From Anticarsia gemmatalis (lineage: Eukaryota > Arthropoda > Insecta > Lepidoptera > Erebidae): a DNA stretch of 64,000 nt. The number at the start of each line of letters is the position of its first letter. Positions within the stretch are counted from its first letter, which is position 1. The position numbers were made by a program, and so were the translations under genes. Shown one piece after another: positions 23,131 to 36,678 of this stretch. Below the pieces are notes generated by a model, which was not told the origin of the DNA, made no database searches, and was given only the letters and a program-made list of their open reading frames with translations. The stretch lies in NCBI RefSeq assembly GCF_050436995.1, contig NC_134763.1, positions 10,473,001 through 10,537,000 on the forward strand, written 5' to 3'.

Positions 23131-23460
23131 AATCAACGAACATTAAACCAGTTCGAGTTTATTTAAACTTTATTAATTGGAATTTCATGTTATATAATTA
23201 TTATTTATTTATACCACTCTCCACAATATTATGGATAATTATTTAAAGTTGAAATTCCATGTTTTTTCACGAATTGTGTTTTTAATCATTTTAACCAACA
23301 ATATCGTTAAAATTATGTTAAGATCAAACCATTGAAATTGGAACATAGATTTTTTTAAACTTATTATGCCGTATCCTTTATAATTAGTAAGCCCATTGGG
23401 TTATTCAAAGAAACTTTCTATTTATGTACTTGAATAAAATATCATATTATTATTATAATG
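23131..23460 (+). other. 3' UTR of the side-like gene with possible poly(A) signal
   Basis: AT-rich sequence after the stop codon. AATAAA at about 23432-23437 is the first canonical signal. Several more AATAAA/ATTAAA motifs follow in the next kilobases, so a longer 3' UTR is possible. Confidence 0.5.
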
Positions 23461-24547
23461 AGCGCGAAATCTTTGACTTAAGCTCTTTATTTTGATATAG
23501 AATAATGTATGATACTTGTACATTAAGTCTAAATGGAAAATATGTAATCTTAAAATATGATTTTAAGAAGACATGTTTTTTTTGCATTTTACGTCACTTT
23601 AATGGATGTCTTCAGATTAGAAATATTTCAATTTCAAAAGGTTTTACTCTCAAACAAATGCTAATCTAAGTTTTAATTGTCAAACATTAGTTCAAACTAA
23701 GTTTTGCAAAATTAATATACATTGAAAACTAGTAAGTGGATTATCAATTTTAATCTTTGAAATGGAATTTTATCTTAAATAGTTTGAAGTTCTTAATCAC
23801 TGTGAAAAAAGTTTAAAAACGTGAGATGTTTTATGTAATAGAAAATAATTCTCATTGGAACGAGACGAAAGTTCGGGAAAGAACAAGTTCAAAATTAAAA
23901 TTTTATTGATTTTCATTCAATATATAACATAAAGGTCATGATGGTTTTGATTGCTATAACAAGCTTATAATTCTAATAATTCTCACACATTGCGTAATGT
24001 AGAGAAAAGTATTGAATATTTTGTTTTAGGTTGCTTTTTACTGTAAAATGCAAAATATCTATACATTGATAAAACATTTCGATAATAATGTCAAAACTTT
24101 TTTATTTCGTCACTAAAACTATATCTTTAAAAGTAACTTAAAATTATTTTTCCACCTCTTTTAAAGACCTCAATAAAACAGGCCAAAATTCATCCACTTC
24201 ACACCCAAAACATAATATCATACCCCATAACCATTATTCCATGGAAAAGAAAATGTTGGGCACAATATCGGCCCTAGTCGGCACTACGATAAAGCCAAAG
24301 ATTTATTATCTTCAGAAAACACTGCATCATGCAACATATATATAGGTATAAAGTAAAAGGCTTCGTTCGCGATTTTTGAACGGACTCTTTTTATCGACAT
24401 TTTTTGAAGCCTCGTTATTGAGTGCAACGGTGACTGAAAATTTTTGGCTCACAGTTTGTGCATAGGCAAAATGGTTTGAGAGTGCATGTAATGTTTTAAT
24501 CGTTACACGACCTATAAATATTATTGAATACCGTTCTTCGTCCGTTC
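23461..24547. other. intergenic, nothing recognised
   Basis: AT-rich sequence, possibly including longer 3' UTR forms of the side-like gene. No gene or clear repeat. Confidence 0.5.
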
Positions 24548-24758
24548 TATTAGGTCGGTAAAAAAGTCTTTTCGCATTATAGTATGTATGAACTGGTAAT
24601 AAATGTTCTACACAAAAATGCTCGATATTTGGGTACCTTACGAGCTCACTGAAAGAAACCTAATGAACTGTGTACTTATTTGTGATTCTTGAAGCCAAAG
24701 AGATTTCATTACAAGGTCATACATACTATTGCGAAAAGACTTTTTCCCCGACCTAATA
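24548..24758 (+). mobile_element. internally deleted mariner element with TA target duplication
   Basis: TA flanks at 24548-24549 and 24757-24758. The terminal inverted repeat 'ttaggtcggtaaaaaagtct' followed by 'tttcgcattatagtatgtatg' matches the other end (cgaaaagactttttccccgacctaa) in reverse complement. Inside, a frame reads MLDIWVPYELTERNLMN and on to a stop. That is the 'WVPHELTE-N' segment of the mariner transposase DNA-binding region. At 207 bp, most of the ~1.3-kb element is missing. Confidence 0.93.
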
Positions 24759-27344
24759 TTATGTTTAGGCTCACAAAATTATTTTATATCGTTTAGTATG
24801 TGTGAACTCTTTGACTCATTTTTTAAAGTTCTAGATAACGACCGAAACGTCCTAGAGTCCACCTTAAGTCATAACCTACCTACGCGAAATCCCGTTTTTT
24901 CCCATAGGACCGAAGACCTTTAGCCATTGCACTTGAAGTATGATATATCTCAAACTCAGCCCTTAAATTCTAGCAGAGTATATTATAATATTATGCTCCA
25001 TTTATAACAAAGCCTCATTTGACTGCCTGTATGACATTCAGACAGATTCTAATTTGTATTTTGATATAGCATTTTAGATTTAACGACCATCTACTATAAT
25101 AAACTAGATCTAAATTAAACCCCAAGGTACCTCTTAAAAGCACCATTCGTTATAACTTATGTTAATACATATAATATTACAAGCTTTGTGAGAGAATTTA
25201 TCACCTTACATTTGAAACAGTAACAGTACTATGAAATCATCAACTAAATCGCTATACGTGAGACTATCAACAATGAGATATAATATATTATATTACACAG
25301 TATATATACGAGTATATAATATATTATGATAGTAATATATAGCCAGCATTTATCATAGAGCGAACAAAGCTCACGTATTTTCTGTATCTTATTAAATTTC
25401 ACAAAGAAAAAATATATTTTATGACACTATTCAAAATTGTCGCCGGCGAGAATTATTTTCAATTACATTTTTCGAATGATATATGAATTGTGACTTTTGA
25501 AAATATTTGACTTATTCAATAAAAATGAATGATGCCATTGAATTGTATTGAATATTTTTTGTGAATAATTATTTTGAGTTAAAAATTATTGAATAATTAT
25601 TTCGAGAAAAAAATAATTATTTTGAGTTATATTGAGAAGTGTATAGATGCGGTGGATGCATGACACAGTATTATTTTAGTGATAAATAATTTACTTTACT
25701 TGCTTATCATAATTATAAATAATTTTATCTGTACATAGCAATTTGGTAGTTGGTTTGAGCTAGGACATAATAATTATTAAAATAATTAATAATTTAAGAG
25801 GAAAGCTCTTTTTAATATTAAAAACATCTGTGACATATAAAATGATTGAAAGTGTTTTAATGTAAAATATTTGGATACAATTTTTATAACAACTGAGTTA
25901 ATGTGAAAGAAAAATATTAGCTTTAGAATAAGCAGAAAATCAGAGAATAAGATGTTTAATCTCAAATAAATTATTTGAATGTACATTAAGATAGAGCAAA
26001 CATCAAAATGAAATTAAAAGTCTATTGTAATAAAGAAATTTATGAGAATATCAAAATGTATGAAAATTATACAATTAAGAAAAAAAATTATATTAAAAAG
26101 AGAGCTGTAAATCTACCAAAAATGTAATAGAAAATATTTAAAACAATTTAGCTGCCATATTTACATAATACGGGTATTAAGATGAAGTCTTAGCGAATTT
26201 CCATATAAATGTATTTAGTTAAATAGTTGTAGTTGGTAGATACGCATCTCACCGATAAACGTATAGATTTCTTAAAATAATTATATGTATAATTAAAGTA
26301 AGGAATAATAATTGAAATGTATATTTATAAAATGATATTTGGTGTAAAAATATAATTTATAATAATACATGGAACTACCATATATTTGGATTTCAAGTTA
26401 AATATGTAAATGATATCAATTCAAAGGCTTTGAAAATGTTATTTAACTGTTTTAAATCGTACAATTATAGTTCGTGGTTTTTGTGAATATGAAATAATAT
26501 GAATACAGCTGCAAGCCGTTGTGCGAAAGGTCAAAAATACATACTAAATAAGTAGGCAAGGAGTGTAGAGTGAATGGAAAGATGATCGTTGTTACGTCTA
26601 CGTCTATAGCCATCCCAGTGGTTGCTGCTATATTCACATACATACAGATAAATGGTGCATAATATATGAATGAAGATTGCTTTTTATTAAAACAAGTATT
26701 ATGGAGTTTAAATGAATATTATGTAACTGACAAATAAAATCACTGTAATAAGATAGGTCAATGAATCGTATAAATGACGTCACATTGTCGTAAATACTAT
26801 TCTTAAAGTATTATTTCCTAGATTGCCATTTTATATGTTCTAAAAGAAGAATGTTAAAATCCATTTTGTAATACATATTTAGTTATAAGAATCAAGGTTT
26901 ACATAAAAACCAAAGAATACAAAGTACTTGATGGATATATTCATTTATTTCCTTTGTCTCACAAGATTAATGGGTAAGCACGGTTTGAATTCATTTTGCT
27001 AACGTCTTTCTAAGTATATTATTCATTCTTCTTGCATCCTTCGCTTTTGAGTCCGTTTACATTATACCTATACTACCTATCCCACGTGGTTCTGCTCGTA
27101 AGCAATTTTTACAACATGAAAAAGCAGATTATAGGCATTTTTTTTCAAAAAGTACCTTATCATATCGGATGTTTTTCTATCTATATATCTTTATGCAAAT
27201 TTCATCAAAATCCGCACAGCCGTATAAGTATAATGACGTTTTAATGCAAACGTCGTCTTGCCTGCATCAAATCAGTATCAGTGGGACAGCGACTTTGGTG
27301 TGATATAGATTCCATAATAGACAGATCGCGTATAAAATATTGGT
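24759..27344. other. AT-rich intergenic region
   Basis: No gene recognised. 25540-25640 has a local repeat of 'gaataattattttgagtta'. 27060-27240 carries part of a LINE tail ('gcaaatttcatcaaaatccg'). Confidence 0.5.
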
Positions 27345-27530
27345 TCAGCAGCGCGCTACAGTTGGTACTGTCAAGTATCGAAAGATGCACATTTTAAATC
27401 TTGTGATAAAATAGTTCTTACGACGCCCGCAAGAGGCGCTGATCAGATTTTCATATAAAATTCTCGATAGTTAGCCGTTTGTCAGTAGTCGATAGTTAAA
27501 AAATCGAGCTACAGATGTGACATACTACTA
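27345..27530. repeat. dispersed repeat related to 14270-14580 (inverted)
   Basis: Contains 'actgtcaagtatcgaaagatgcacattttaaat', 'cttacgacgcccgcaagaggcgctga', 'gttagccgtttgtcagtagtcgatagtt' and 'aaatcgagct', the reverse complement of the 14-kb copy in the same order. Confidence 0.8.
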
Positions 27531-30500
27531 TAATTTAAATTACAAAGAGTAATTGACTACAGTATTTATGATATTGTAATTGCTATTGAAATAGATAACA
27601 AATAGAACATAGATTCTGCACACAATAGATTTCCCTTGTGACTTATTTGAAATTAAATGTTTGCTATCGATTTTATCCAGTGTGTCAATTTTTGATTTAG
27701 TACTTCTGTAATTGTAGTTTGTAATATATTATAACCTACATTTACAAATTCATATGATCACATCTCCATTATAAGAAATAAATTGTAAACTTCTGTATAT
27801 GTTTTAAAAATCTCGTGGCGAAGTGACAGAAAGTCTACATCTTTCGTCTATAAGCTTTGAATCTGCATATTACATATTTTACTTATACATTTTTTAAAAA
27901 ATATGAATCGTTTGCCAAATGCTGATATCTTTCACTTTCAAAGTAGAACTTTGTTTAAGCAACAGTAACTGATTTCAAAGTATAATTTTGACCCATATAT
28001 TATTGACTGATTTGAGCATCACTCAAAATTGAGTAAGTGTTTTACTACTATAATACCGTAATAAATATCTGAAAGAGAAATCTGTAGTCTCCGCCAAGGT
28101 TTTCTTCTATAATTTCTTATGCTCTAATTTTTATCTCTTTACCCATTATTTTGTCAACATATTTAAGCCAAGGGTTTCCATAATATTGTACCAAATAAAA
28201 ACCATTTCAAATGTATACGTTTTAGTATAACATTGTACAGAAAATAAAAGAAATATAAAGTTTATATTTTACAACGTTTGTTTTATTTCAACAGCACATT
28301 GTTGATGGTCTTATAATAAAAACTGTTGGTCTGTTCTTGAATTAGATGATTTAATTCACTTTAATAAGCTTGCTACAATCATTTGGGCTTTAATATCAAA
28401 ATAATATGTGCAAAAAAATGCAAGAGAAAATATTTTTAAAGCAGTCCCACTATAAAACAAGGTTTGGCTTAGTACATAATCAGTATTGGGTTCGACTCCG
28501 AATTGTATGTAAAGATTTTGACTTACAAAAAGAAACCATGACATAAGACACAAACAGAATAAACACGAATTGAACCAAATTGTATTTATCCCTTCATAAA
28601 ATTTCACGAGAATTAATTTAATTAAAGAAATCCTATTAAAAATACAACGCACCCTTTTCCAACCCCTACACACGATGATATAATAACAAATATCATTTCT
28701 TTACACCATATTATCAACCCAACCAACCGTCTAATTAAATCCTTTTCCATCGCAGACAAATCCACGAACAAAAGATAGTCCCTCATTATAATTCAAAGAG
28801 CATCTTTAATATGACATTATGAATTGTGAGAGCGAGACAGAAATATATTTAATAGGATGTATGAAAGAGACACATTTATACTAAGCGGATTGCGAGGCGA
28901 CGAACTCGTATGATATCTTTAAGGTTTTTGCACATTAGCGTGCTTACATCTTAAAGAAACAAGTATTCTGCTGACATTGAATATGCAAAAGCATAATTTG
29001 CTATCAGTATAATCTATTATTGAATTTTGTGGCTCAAGGAAAATAATTGGTCGGAAACCAAACCCGAGTTTAAAAAAGTAGAAAGTATGAAAAAGTGCGT
29101 AAAATTTTGAAAAAATAGGAACTTTACGAATAGGCACACCAATCACGGACACAAAAAATGCCACATATGATGAGACTAGCACATGCGTCTAAATCATTTT
29201 GATAGAGGTATTTATATGGGGCATGAATATAAAAGATGTATAATGTATATTATTTACTTGAATGATGTTTTTTTAACAAATGAGCAAACGTTCGCTTGTA
29301 ACATTACATTACGGGTTAGTGTATTTGTTTACTTATCTTAAAGCTTTTATTATGTGGAATAAGTAGAGTTTCAGCTTAAATGTAACGTGTGTTTTGTATT
29401 GGTATGTATGAAAAGGTGAAATGATTGTTTTGTTCAAGATATTTTCGGAGATTAAACAAATATATTTGAATATTTTGTGGTATAGAAACAGTTTTTTTTT
29501 CTTAAAAATGCAGTTGGAGTCATTGAACAAGAAATACGTTTTTTCTTTTTAAAATAGCTGAAAACAAAAGTAAAGTAAAAATTATAAGAGAAAGGATAGT
29601 AGCCCGTAATAATTGTCAATGATATGTAAATTGATGTATTAACACTGTTTGTTTAAAACCGAGGAATAAGATGTTAGGTAAGTATATTAGAAAATACACA
29701 CTCAAATAATATATATAAAAGAACACCACAATTACAACGCTTTAGAGTATTTTTATAAAATACATTTTATTCTCAATAAGTTGCTACGTTCGTAGTTCGT
29801 TCGTAGCAAACTCGTAGCTGGTCGTAGCGTTAAGGAGCTGTTATGAAGTGTATGAGCATCGTTCGCACTTATGTTCTAAAGTGCTATTTAGATACGAGGG
29901 ATGAAATTCAAGAGGGTTGTAAAATTTTTAATATATTTTTCATAACGTTATAAATTAAAAGAAATGGTAATTTTTGTGACGGTTTTTACCTGATACAGCT
30001 TCATTGCTCCCAAAATAATAAAAATGCTTGGGAAATTAACCGAATTAATGAATCGCTTAAGAATGGTGACATGTTTTTTTTATAATGAATAATTAATTAA
30101 CTATTCCATACTTATTTCATTGCTAAGTACATAGGAACTAATACGAATAAAAACTACAATAAAACTATTGTTGGTTTGAAAAAGTTTTTTTTAATCAAAG
30201 GTTTATTAAAGTTGATATGGTCTATATAAAGGCTAAGTAACTACTTAATACAGTTCACGTTTTAATTTGTAACATATTCAAATTCAAGCCGAAATCATCC
30301 ATACATTTCGCATATTGACTTATTAAAAAAACTTGATCATAATTTATCCATTTAAAAATCAAATTAACGTATACAACAGACATGGCTGATCAAATCGATT
30401 TTTCTATTCGAATAAGCTGGCTGTATGCGAGAGGTGTCAATGCCATTTTCACCAATAAAAAACTACAGTTCAATCACCGAACACGTCTCTCTCGACAAAA

Positions 30501-31193
30501 ATATTTATTTTTATTTTATTGGACTCAGCATTTTGCAGTATTCTGTTTCAAAAATCCGCAAAAAATATTATTTTCTGTATTTTTCATGATTTGTGGATAT
30601 TTCTCTGACTAAATTAGAGATGTGTGTTGAATAAAAAATGTACGAAAAAAGATACATTTATTTCTATTTGTTTTGAAATTGTATACTTTAAAATCTTCTC
30701 ACGGATGGCTAAATGGAGACATAACTTTAATAAATTGTGAGGCAATGTACACTAAAGTATATATTTTATTTCTATTTTATTGTGACAGTTGTATTTTGAT
30801 ACTTTTTTGGTCTCGAAATACACTCAAAACATCTCCGAGTATAATTTGGACTAAATTTAAACTTTTGTTTTCGATATTGAATTGGTATTGTTTTTAAAAC
30901 GACGTCTATATTACAATAATTAGTGCGTGTATTAAAAGTATGATTCGATTTCAATTTATAAAACAATATTTTTTTATATTAAAAAAAAACTATGTCTGGT
31001 ATCGGTATCGCAAATTAAATTGTACGACGAATTGAAATTTGAGATGTTTTATCAGAATGATTCAATTACTAGCTTTTATAAATGGCTACCTACGTTTGCA
31101 TGGAACTTATTTTGAGAAGTCTAGAATAGTTTTCTCTTTGCCTAGTTACATTTTAATCCGTAGCACGTCAGTAATATAGACAAATATTTTGAA
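27531..31193. other. AT-rich gene desert
   Basis: No exon-like block or repeat could be identified. Short ORFs here have no recognisable domain and follow the local AT bias. Confidence 0.5.
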
Positions 31194-31382
31194 CTAGCCT
31201 CGGCCCTTGACTTCGTCCGCGTGAAAAGATTTCCCAGAGTAATAAGTATCCTCTGTGTTTATAAACTATGTATGTACCAAATTTTATTCTAATAGTTATT
31301 TCGTGAAAGAATAACAAACATCAATACAAACATTCTCACAAACTTTCGCATTTTTAATTTAAGTAGGATTATTAAATTTCTA
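31194..31382 (+). mobile_element. LINE 3'-end fragment
   Basis: 'ggcccttgacttcgtccgcgtg', 'taccaaattttattc', 'tttcgtgaaagaataacaaacatc' and 'cacaaactttcgcatttttaatttaagtagga' are in the order of a widespread lepidopteran LINE tail. Confidence 0.75.
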
Positions 31383-31489
31383 CGAAAGGTACTGTTACAC
31401 AATTTATTTTATTCCCAACTTGCTATTCGTCTTGCAATTTCAGTAATATTTCAAACTACACAGAAGTCAAATTAAAAGCTTGATACAAG

Positions 31490-32345
31490 GTAACTTTCCA
31501 ATATCGCGGTTGGACTTGGAGCCATAAACTCGAGCAACAATATAAGCAACTAAGAACTCAAGCCGTAAAACTGAGTAACTGTGACCTACGGCTGTATAGT
31601 GTATATAATTGTGAGTGTATACAATGTGAATGTAAGTGGGTGAATGGAAAATTCAGCATTAGATGTTTGTTCATTGTTTTGAATATCTGCTGTTGCATTT
31701 TGAATATATGTGAAGACTGTCTTATGACATTGACTGGTTTCTGAGGTACATTTTGTAGTAGTTTATCAATTCAATAGCGTTTAAACTTGTGTAAAAAATA
31801 CGCTATTGGATAAATAAACTACCGCTAAATGTAGAAGAAACCAGGGATTAATTTTGCAAGTGTTTGTGATACTGTTTAACTAAAAGATAAGTGTTGTATA
31901 ATTGTCATTTGCAGCAATGCTTAGGAAAAAAAAACCCGCTTTACTTGGTCTTAGGAATATTGCAAAATTGAATCGCTTTCAATTTAAAGACGTTAATTAA
32001 AAAGTTAATAGTTTTGTGTAAAAAAAGGTTTCGATTACTAAATGTTATTTAGCTTTGTTTACATCTACAGAATACTCACCTCACAAAACATCAAATCATA
32101 TCAAAATTCAAACTATTTGCGACCTAAAATATATTTGTTAAATATTAAAAATTTCCAGTTTATTTAAAACAATTTCTATGAAGATCAGACCGCTTCCTAA
32201 AATGTAAAACGACTGTATTTGCGTATCTAAGTATTTAAAGTTCAACAGACACCTGAATATAACCGGTTAATGCCACGGTTACGGCTGGTGCCGTAAAATT
32301 GAGCGAACAATATAAGCAACGAACGGCTCGAGCCGTTAAACAGGG
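31490..32345. repeat. pair of related direct repeats 31505-31580 and 32280-32345
   Basis: 'gagcaacaatataagcaactaagaactcaagccgtaaaactga' and 'gagcgaacaatataagcaacgaacggctcgagccgttaaac' share order and orientation. Each has an internal dyad of the 'gccgtaaa..gagc...ggctcgagccg' kind, suggesting a small palindromic repeat family. Confidence 0.65.
31756..31826. repeat. degraded hairpin element related to 12166-12245
   Basis: The 'tagtttatcaattcaatagcgt' arm and its inverted partner 'acgctattggataaataaacta' lie around a short loop. It is the same family as the 12-kb hairpin, with several mismatches. Confidence 0.75.
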
Positions 32346-32534
32346 GGCCTACTATATTACAACGTAGGTAAGCGTAACTCCGATCGAAATCTCAGAATTT
32401 TCTGACGACTTCTAACTAAATCTAAATTCGATTTAGACATGCTCAAACATCGATATTGTAACAAAATTTAATACATAATATCACGCCTAATGTACAGAGA
32501 GTTGTATGAAATACACTCACGCCATTAACAATTT

Positions 32535-32720
32535 TAGTGCCTTGTAATAGGAGACGAGCCTATTGCCATTTATAGAGCTTGTTACCAAACTCCGGCCTTC
32601 TAGTAAGAAATATTGTACTTAAAACAAAACTACATAAGACCAATGGTACTTTGGCCGACCCAGGAATGAACCCGGGACTTTACGATCAGCAGTTAGTTAC
32701 ACTACTCATCGCGCCATAGA
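32535..32720 (-). mobile_element. tRNA-derived SINE, second family
   Basis: 'taggagacgagcctattgccatttatagagc' is followed about 100 bases later by 'gacccaggaatgaacccgggactt' and 'cgcgccat'. The reverse complement has a B-box-like 'cgggttcattcc' and an A-box-like segment near 'atggcgcgatgagtagtg'. A sister copy is at 48035-48213. Confidence 0.65.
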
Positions 32721-35700
32721 AGCAGTCACGAAACTTCGGAAAAATAAGAGCACCAAATCCCCAGGTTAAAAAAACATAGTAGGCCCCACAGGGCAGTTGT
32801 TTCAATGTCGGCTAATTTTAGTTAACTGGTAACGCAATTGTTGACACGGAGTAAGACAATGGACTAGTAGACTAGATTGAGTTTGTTTTTTGTTTTATGT
32901 TAATGAGCTCTTGTTGATTTGATCTATTGAGAATTTTACAGTTTGTGTAAGTAAATTTTCAAGGCATTTTGTATGTTTTACTAAACTACTGCGATTTTTC
33001 AGATTTTTGTTTCCTTATCCGTTAATTATATAAGATTACGACCTCGGGTGAATAAAACAAGTAACCAAAAGTAACGTACTGCTAATTCGTTTTTTTGCAA
33101 ACAAACTTAGGACACAAGGTACTTAAAAGTTCCAAACTAAGATAATAACTGGAGGTATATATGAAGATGACTAAAAAAATATATATCTACGTTTTTTATC
33201 GTCATAAGAAACCTAAATTACTATTAATGAAAATAACAATATATTAAAGAAAATATTATTATGAATTTAGTTCATACAAAATTTAATTCTTAGTTTGATC
33301 ATTTAATTCGTATAATATTTGCAATTTTCAAATGGGTAGTACATTTCTCAGAAATAATTGTAATTTAACTCCAAGATATCCATTTTAAAGCGTTACATTA
33401 TACTATTAATATGCATTAATGCAATCAAGCGTCTGAAATTGTTCATCTAACACAAGACATTATGACCTCTCGAAATATGACACCGCATTTGTCTTAACCG
33501 TTTCAAGAATTAAGAACCTTTCATACAGTTTTGTAGTTTGAATACTCCATTATTTTATATTATTCTTAATGTATAGCTCCTTTAGTCAAGAAATGTGTCC
33601 TCAATTACCATATTCCACGTGATTTCTGAAAATTTTCTTAGTACTCTTAGTAAGGAATGGCTATTAGGCCCGACTAAAAATAAGGGTTCGATATTTCTTC
33701 CTTCTATGAGTATTACGTCACTGTTAACTGTATTAGTTTAAACAAAAGCAAGACATCTGACGTGCCCATTTCTCTTACAAATTTACTAGCTACTTGGCAC
33801 TGTATATTCCGAATGTATTTAATATATACCTAAGTAAAAACCAAATTTCACCGAATAGGTAAAACTTTTTTTCGATCTGATCTCTCTCTCAGAGAATCAA
33901 CACTCAACACTCAAGGTCGCCGACCTGCCGCCATGACGATAACTATATGTCAAAAATTTTAAATTAAAAACAAACATGCTGGTGACTTATTGACTGTCTT
34001 GGAAACATAGACCACCGACATAAAAATCTTCAGTGTGTAGGCTCCTTAACACCCACGATAAAACACAAAAACTGTCCACATTTATAAAAGTAATCGTCTC
34101 ACATTACCATCGCGAGCGTCTAAAACAATATCTTTCTTTTACGCGTAAAACTCCAGACTAACATACATCTTAAACTTATATTTAAGTCTAGAACAATAGG
34201 CTTTGTTCTTAACATACAAAGTAACTATTCCCATAGCAAAAATGAAGCCAGGCTTACGACTGAATAAACAATATTAATATAAGCATACATAAGCTTTGCC
34301 ATTCTGAGCGCATAAAAAAGGGATATTTCCCTACTAAACCATTCCATAAACACGATGTCTTTACCAAATATTTTGCGACTACCATCACCCTTATTTCTGA
34401 AGCTTTAAGGTTCATTATTGCAAAACTTAAGTGTAAAGTAAAAATATGTTGTTAGGTACTACGTAACGTCTCTTAATTCAGCCATAAACGTATAGCGCAC
34501 TCTAGTTTATTGCAATCTAAAGTTAATAAGACTTAAGATGGTTCCCTTTTTGGGGATTATATAATGGGCCTTTTTTAATCCTCGTGTAATAAGGGATTAT
34601 CTTCTGAAGGTATTTTTGGACAAAGGGAATTTATAATTTTTCTGTTACGTGATACCTGATGTGGGAGACTTAGCACGTATATTTTATTCTAGTAACTATA
34701 TTCTGCTTTTTTGTTGGAATTTGCTTCCAATTCGGGTTTTAGGTTTTAATTTTGAAGAAGAGGATAAAAAGGAAATTTGAAGAAAATTATAAGGAGTTAT
34801 AGGAATTGGGAAAAGGCACTTCGGTGTTTAGTAGCTTGCTTTTGGAATGGCCAATGCCCAGTAGTGGACTACTATAATAGCGTCAATAGTGATGAATACG
34901 AAACTATTTGATTTGAAAGGTTCGCTCTCATAATAATTTTGTAAGAATATGCTTTAGTTACGTTAATCGTATTATAATTCAATTTTAATTTACAAACCAT
35001 AGCATTCTATTATTTTTCGTTTGTTTCAGTAGCAGCAAAAGCATTATTTTAACAAATTCACACAAAAATGAAGCTTAAAAAGATCTCTCGACTTGAAATT
35101 CTAAACGAACAGCGATGCTTTAAATAAAAACATGCCTACATTTTGCGGAAGTTTGGACGACGTCCAAAATTTCATCTTATAAGCTCATTTCACTTGATTA
35201 CTCAGTTGCTGAACCAAAAGAGATATCATTTTAATAGCGTAATAGATGTTTGTCGGGAACTGCTAGAAAGTTGGAATAATTTGTTGAAGACCATCTATTA
35301 CTGCAGTGAACTGAAGAGTTATTGTAGGAGAAAAGATCTTCAAGATAATAAATACTGGTCACACAAATTCTATTCAATAACTGACTCGAGTTTATTTTCG
35401 TACCGTCAACTGTATCATCTTTACTTTGCCACGATAACTTCAGCAACTGAAATATATAGGTAATACTAGTGAATAGTATTTCTATTTAGCAGTTGTGTAA
35501 TTTTATATAAGTATCTTTTAATAATAGTCTTCTAATGTAAACATATTTTTTGTCCTTTCTCGGGCTCAAAGTCTGTTTGTAGAAATTTTATTTACATTGA
35601 AATTTTCAGCATGACGAGAAGACACAGGTTGGAGTTACTTCCGCATTTATCGTATTAGAAGGGATTAAGGGCCAAAGTATGTATATTTGATAAGACAAGA

Positions 35701-36159
35701 TGTTAAGAAAATCTTGCTGACCTGAAAGGTTTTTAAGCAGAAAGAAAATGGAAAGGTTCCATTTTCTTATTAAAAACAACGACTAACTACTAAATTCTAC
35801 CTGTACTTCAACATTTTTCGTCAAATTACAAAAGATCTCAAATTCCAAAGAGCATACGACCAAACAAGTGAACGTAGCTAAAAACAAAATAAAAGCCAGT
35901 ACCATTACACAGTAGTCGATAACAAAGCGAAACAAACAAAGCAATGCCATACAAATCACGTTGCATAGTTCTGAATAGAAAATATTGCCTTGTTACTTCA
36001 ACTAAACATCTATGCAGTAACGGACAAAAGGTTTGTTTAGAAGTATGTTTGGGAATATGGAATGACTTCTAAATAATTGGATTCCTTGATAGTTTTTTTT
36101 TTGTATAAATGTGTTACTGAAGTAAGCTGCGTAAACCAACCACTCTCACGTTAAGCAAC
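32721..36159. other. AT-rich intergenic region
   Basis: No gene recognised. A possible 106-codon ORF at 35143-35463 has no domain and is treated as chance. Confidence 0.5.
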
Positions 36160-36260
36160 TCTAGCGATGGGTCGTCGTTTATTTGTATTTAAGCTCAGCC
36201 TCTCCGTGCTTCGAAGGGTACGTTTTAAGTCAGTTTCAACTGTACATCTAGTAGGTTTGT
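36160..36260. repeat. degraded 'tccgtgcttcgaaggg' repeat
   Basis: 'gcctctccgtgcttcgaagggtacgtt' resembles the segment shared by 37985-38205 and 47295-47555 and also by 44740-44765. Confidence 0.5.
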
Positions 36261-36380
36261 AGTCTTTGAGGCTCATTCAGTAGTGCATATGATTGCCTGG
36301 TAGAGGTGGACATTATTATTTCAGTTGTAATTTTAATAAGATCTTAATAAATTGCGCAATTTTGGTTTTTTGTTTTTTAA

Positions 36381-36678
36381 TAACCCATATCTGTCCCACT
36401 GCAGGGCAAAGGTCTCCTCCCAAACGAGGGGGAGGGGTTAGGCCTTGAGTCCACCACGCTGGCCAAGTGCGAGTTGGGGACTTTGCATGCCCTCAATAAA
36501 TGTATTAAACAAATTTTTAGGTATGCAAGGTTTCCTCACGATGTTTTCTTTCACCGTTGGAGCACGTGATAATTATTTCTAATACACACATAACTTCGAA
36601 AAGTCATTGGTGTGTTGCCTCGGATTCGAACCTGCGACCACTTGCGTGGGAGGTGCCAACTTAAACCACTCGAGGTTA
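36381..36678 (-). mobile_element. tRNA-derived SINE, near full length
   Basis: Same order as 43071-43378: 'tgtcccactgcagggcaaagg', 'ttaggccttgagtccaccacg', 'gactttgcatgccctcaataaatg', 'cacgatgttttctttcacc', 'cgacc acttgcgtgggaggt'. The B-box region reads 'ggattcgaacctgcg' on the + strand. The A-box end is degraded (taaaccactcgagg). Confidence 0.88.

Noticed and set aside
25250..25340. Possible AT-rich origin or CRISPR-like repeat
   Set aside because: Only simple 'tatataata' repetition in a eukaryotic AT-rich region; no spacer-repeat structure.
28356..28673. 105-codon minus ORF rich in hydrophobic residues
   Set aside because: Phe/Leu/Ile/Tyr-rich translation is what AT-rich DNA yields; no motif or splice sites.
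35143..35463. 106-codon + strand ORF
   Set aside because: No domain, AT-driven composition and an overlapping antisense ORF of similar length; treated as chance.
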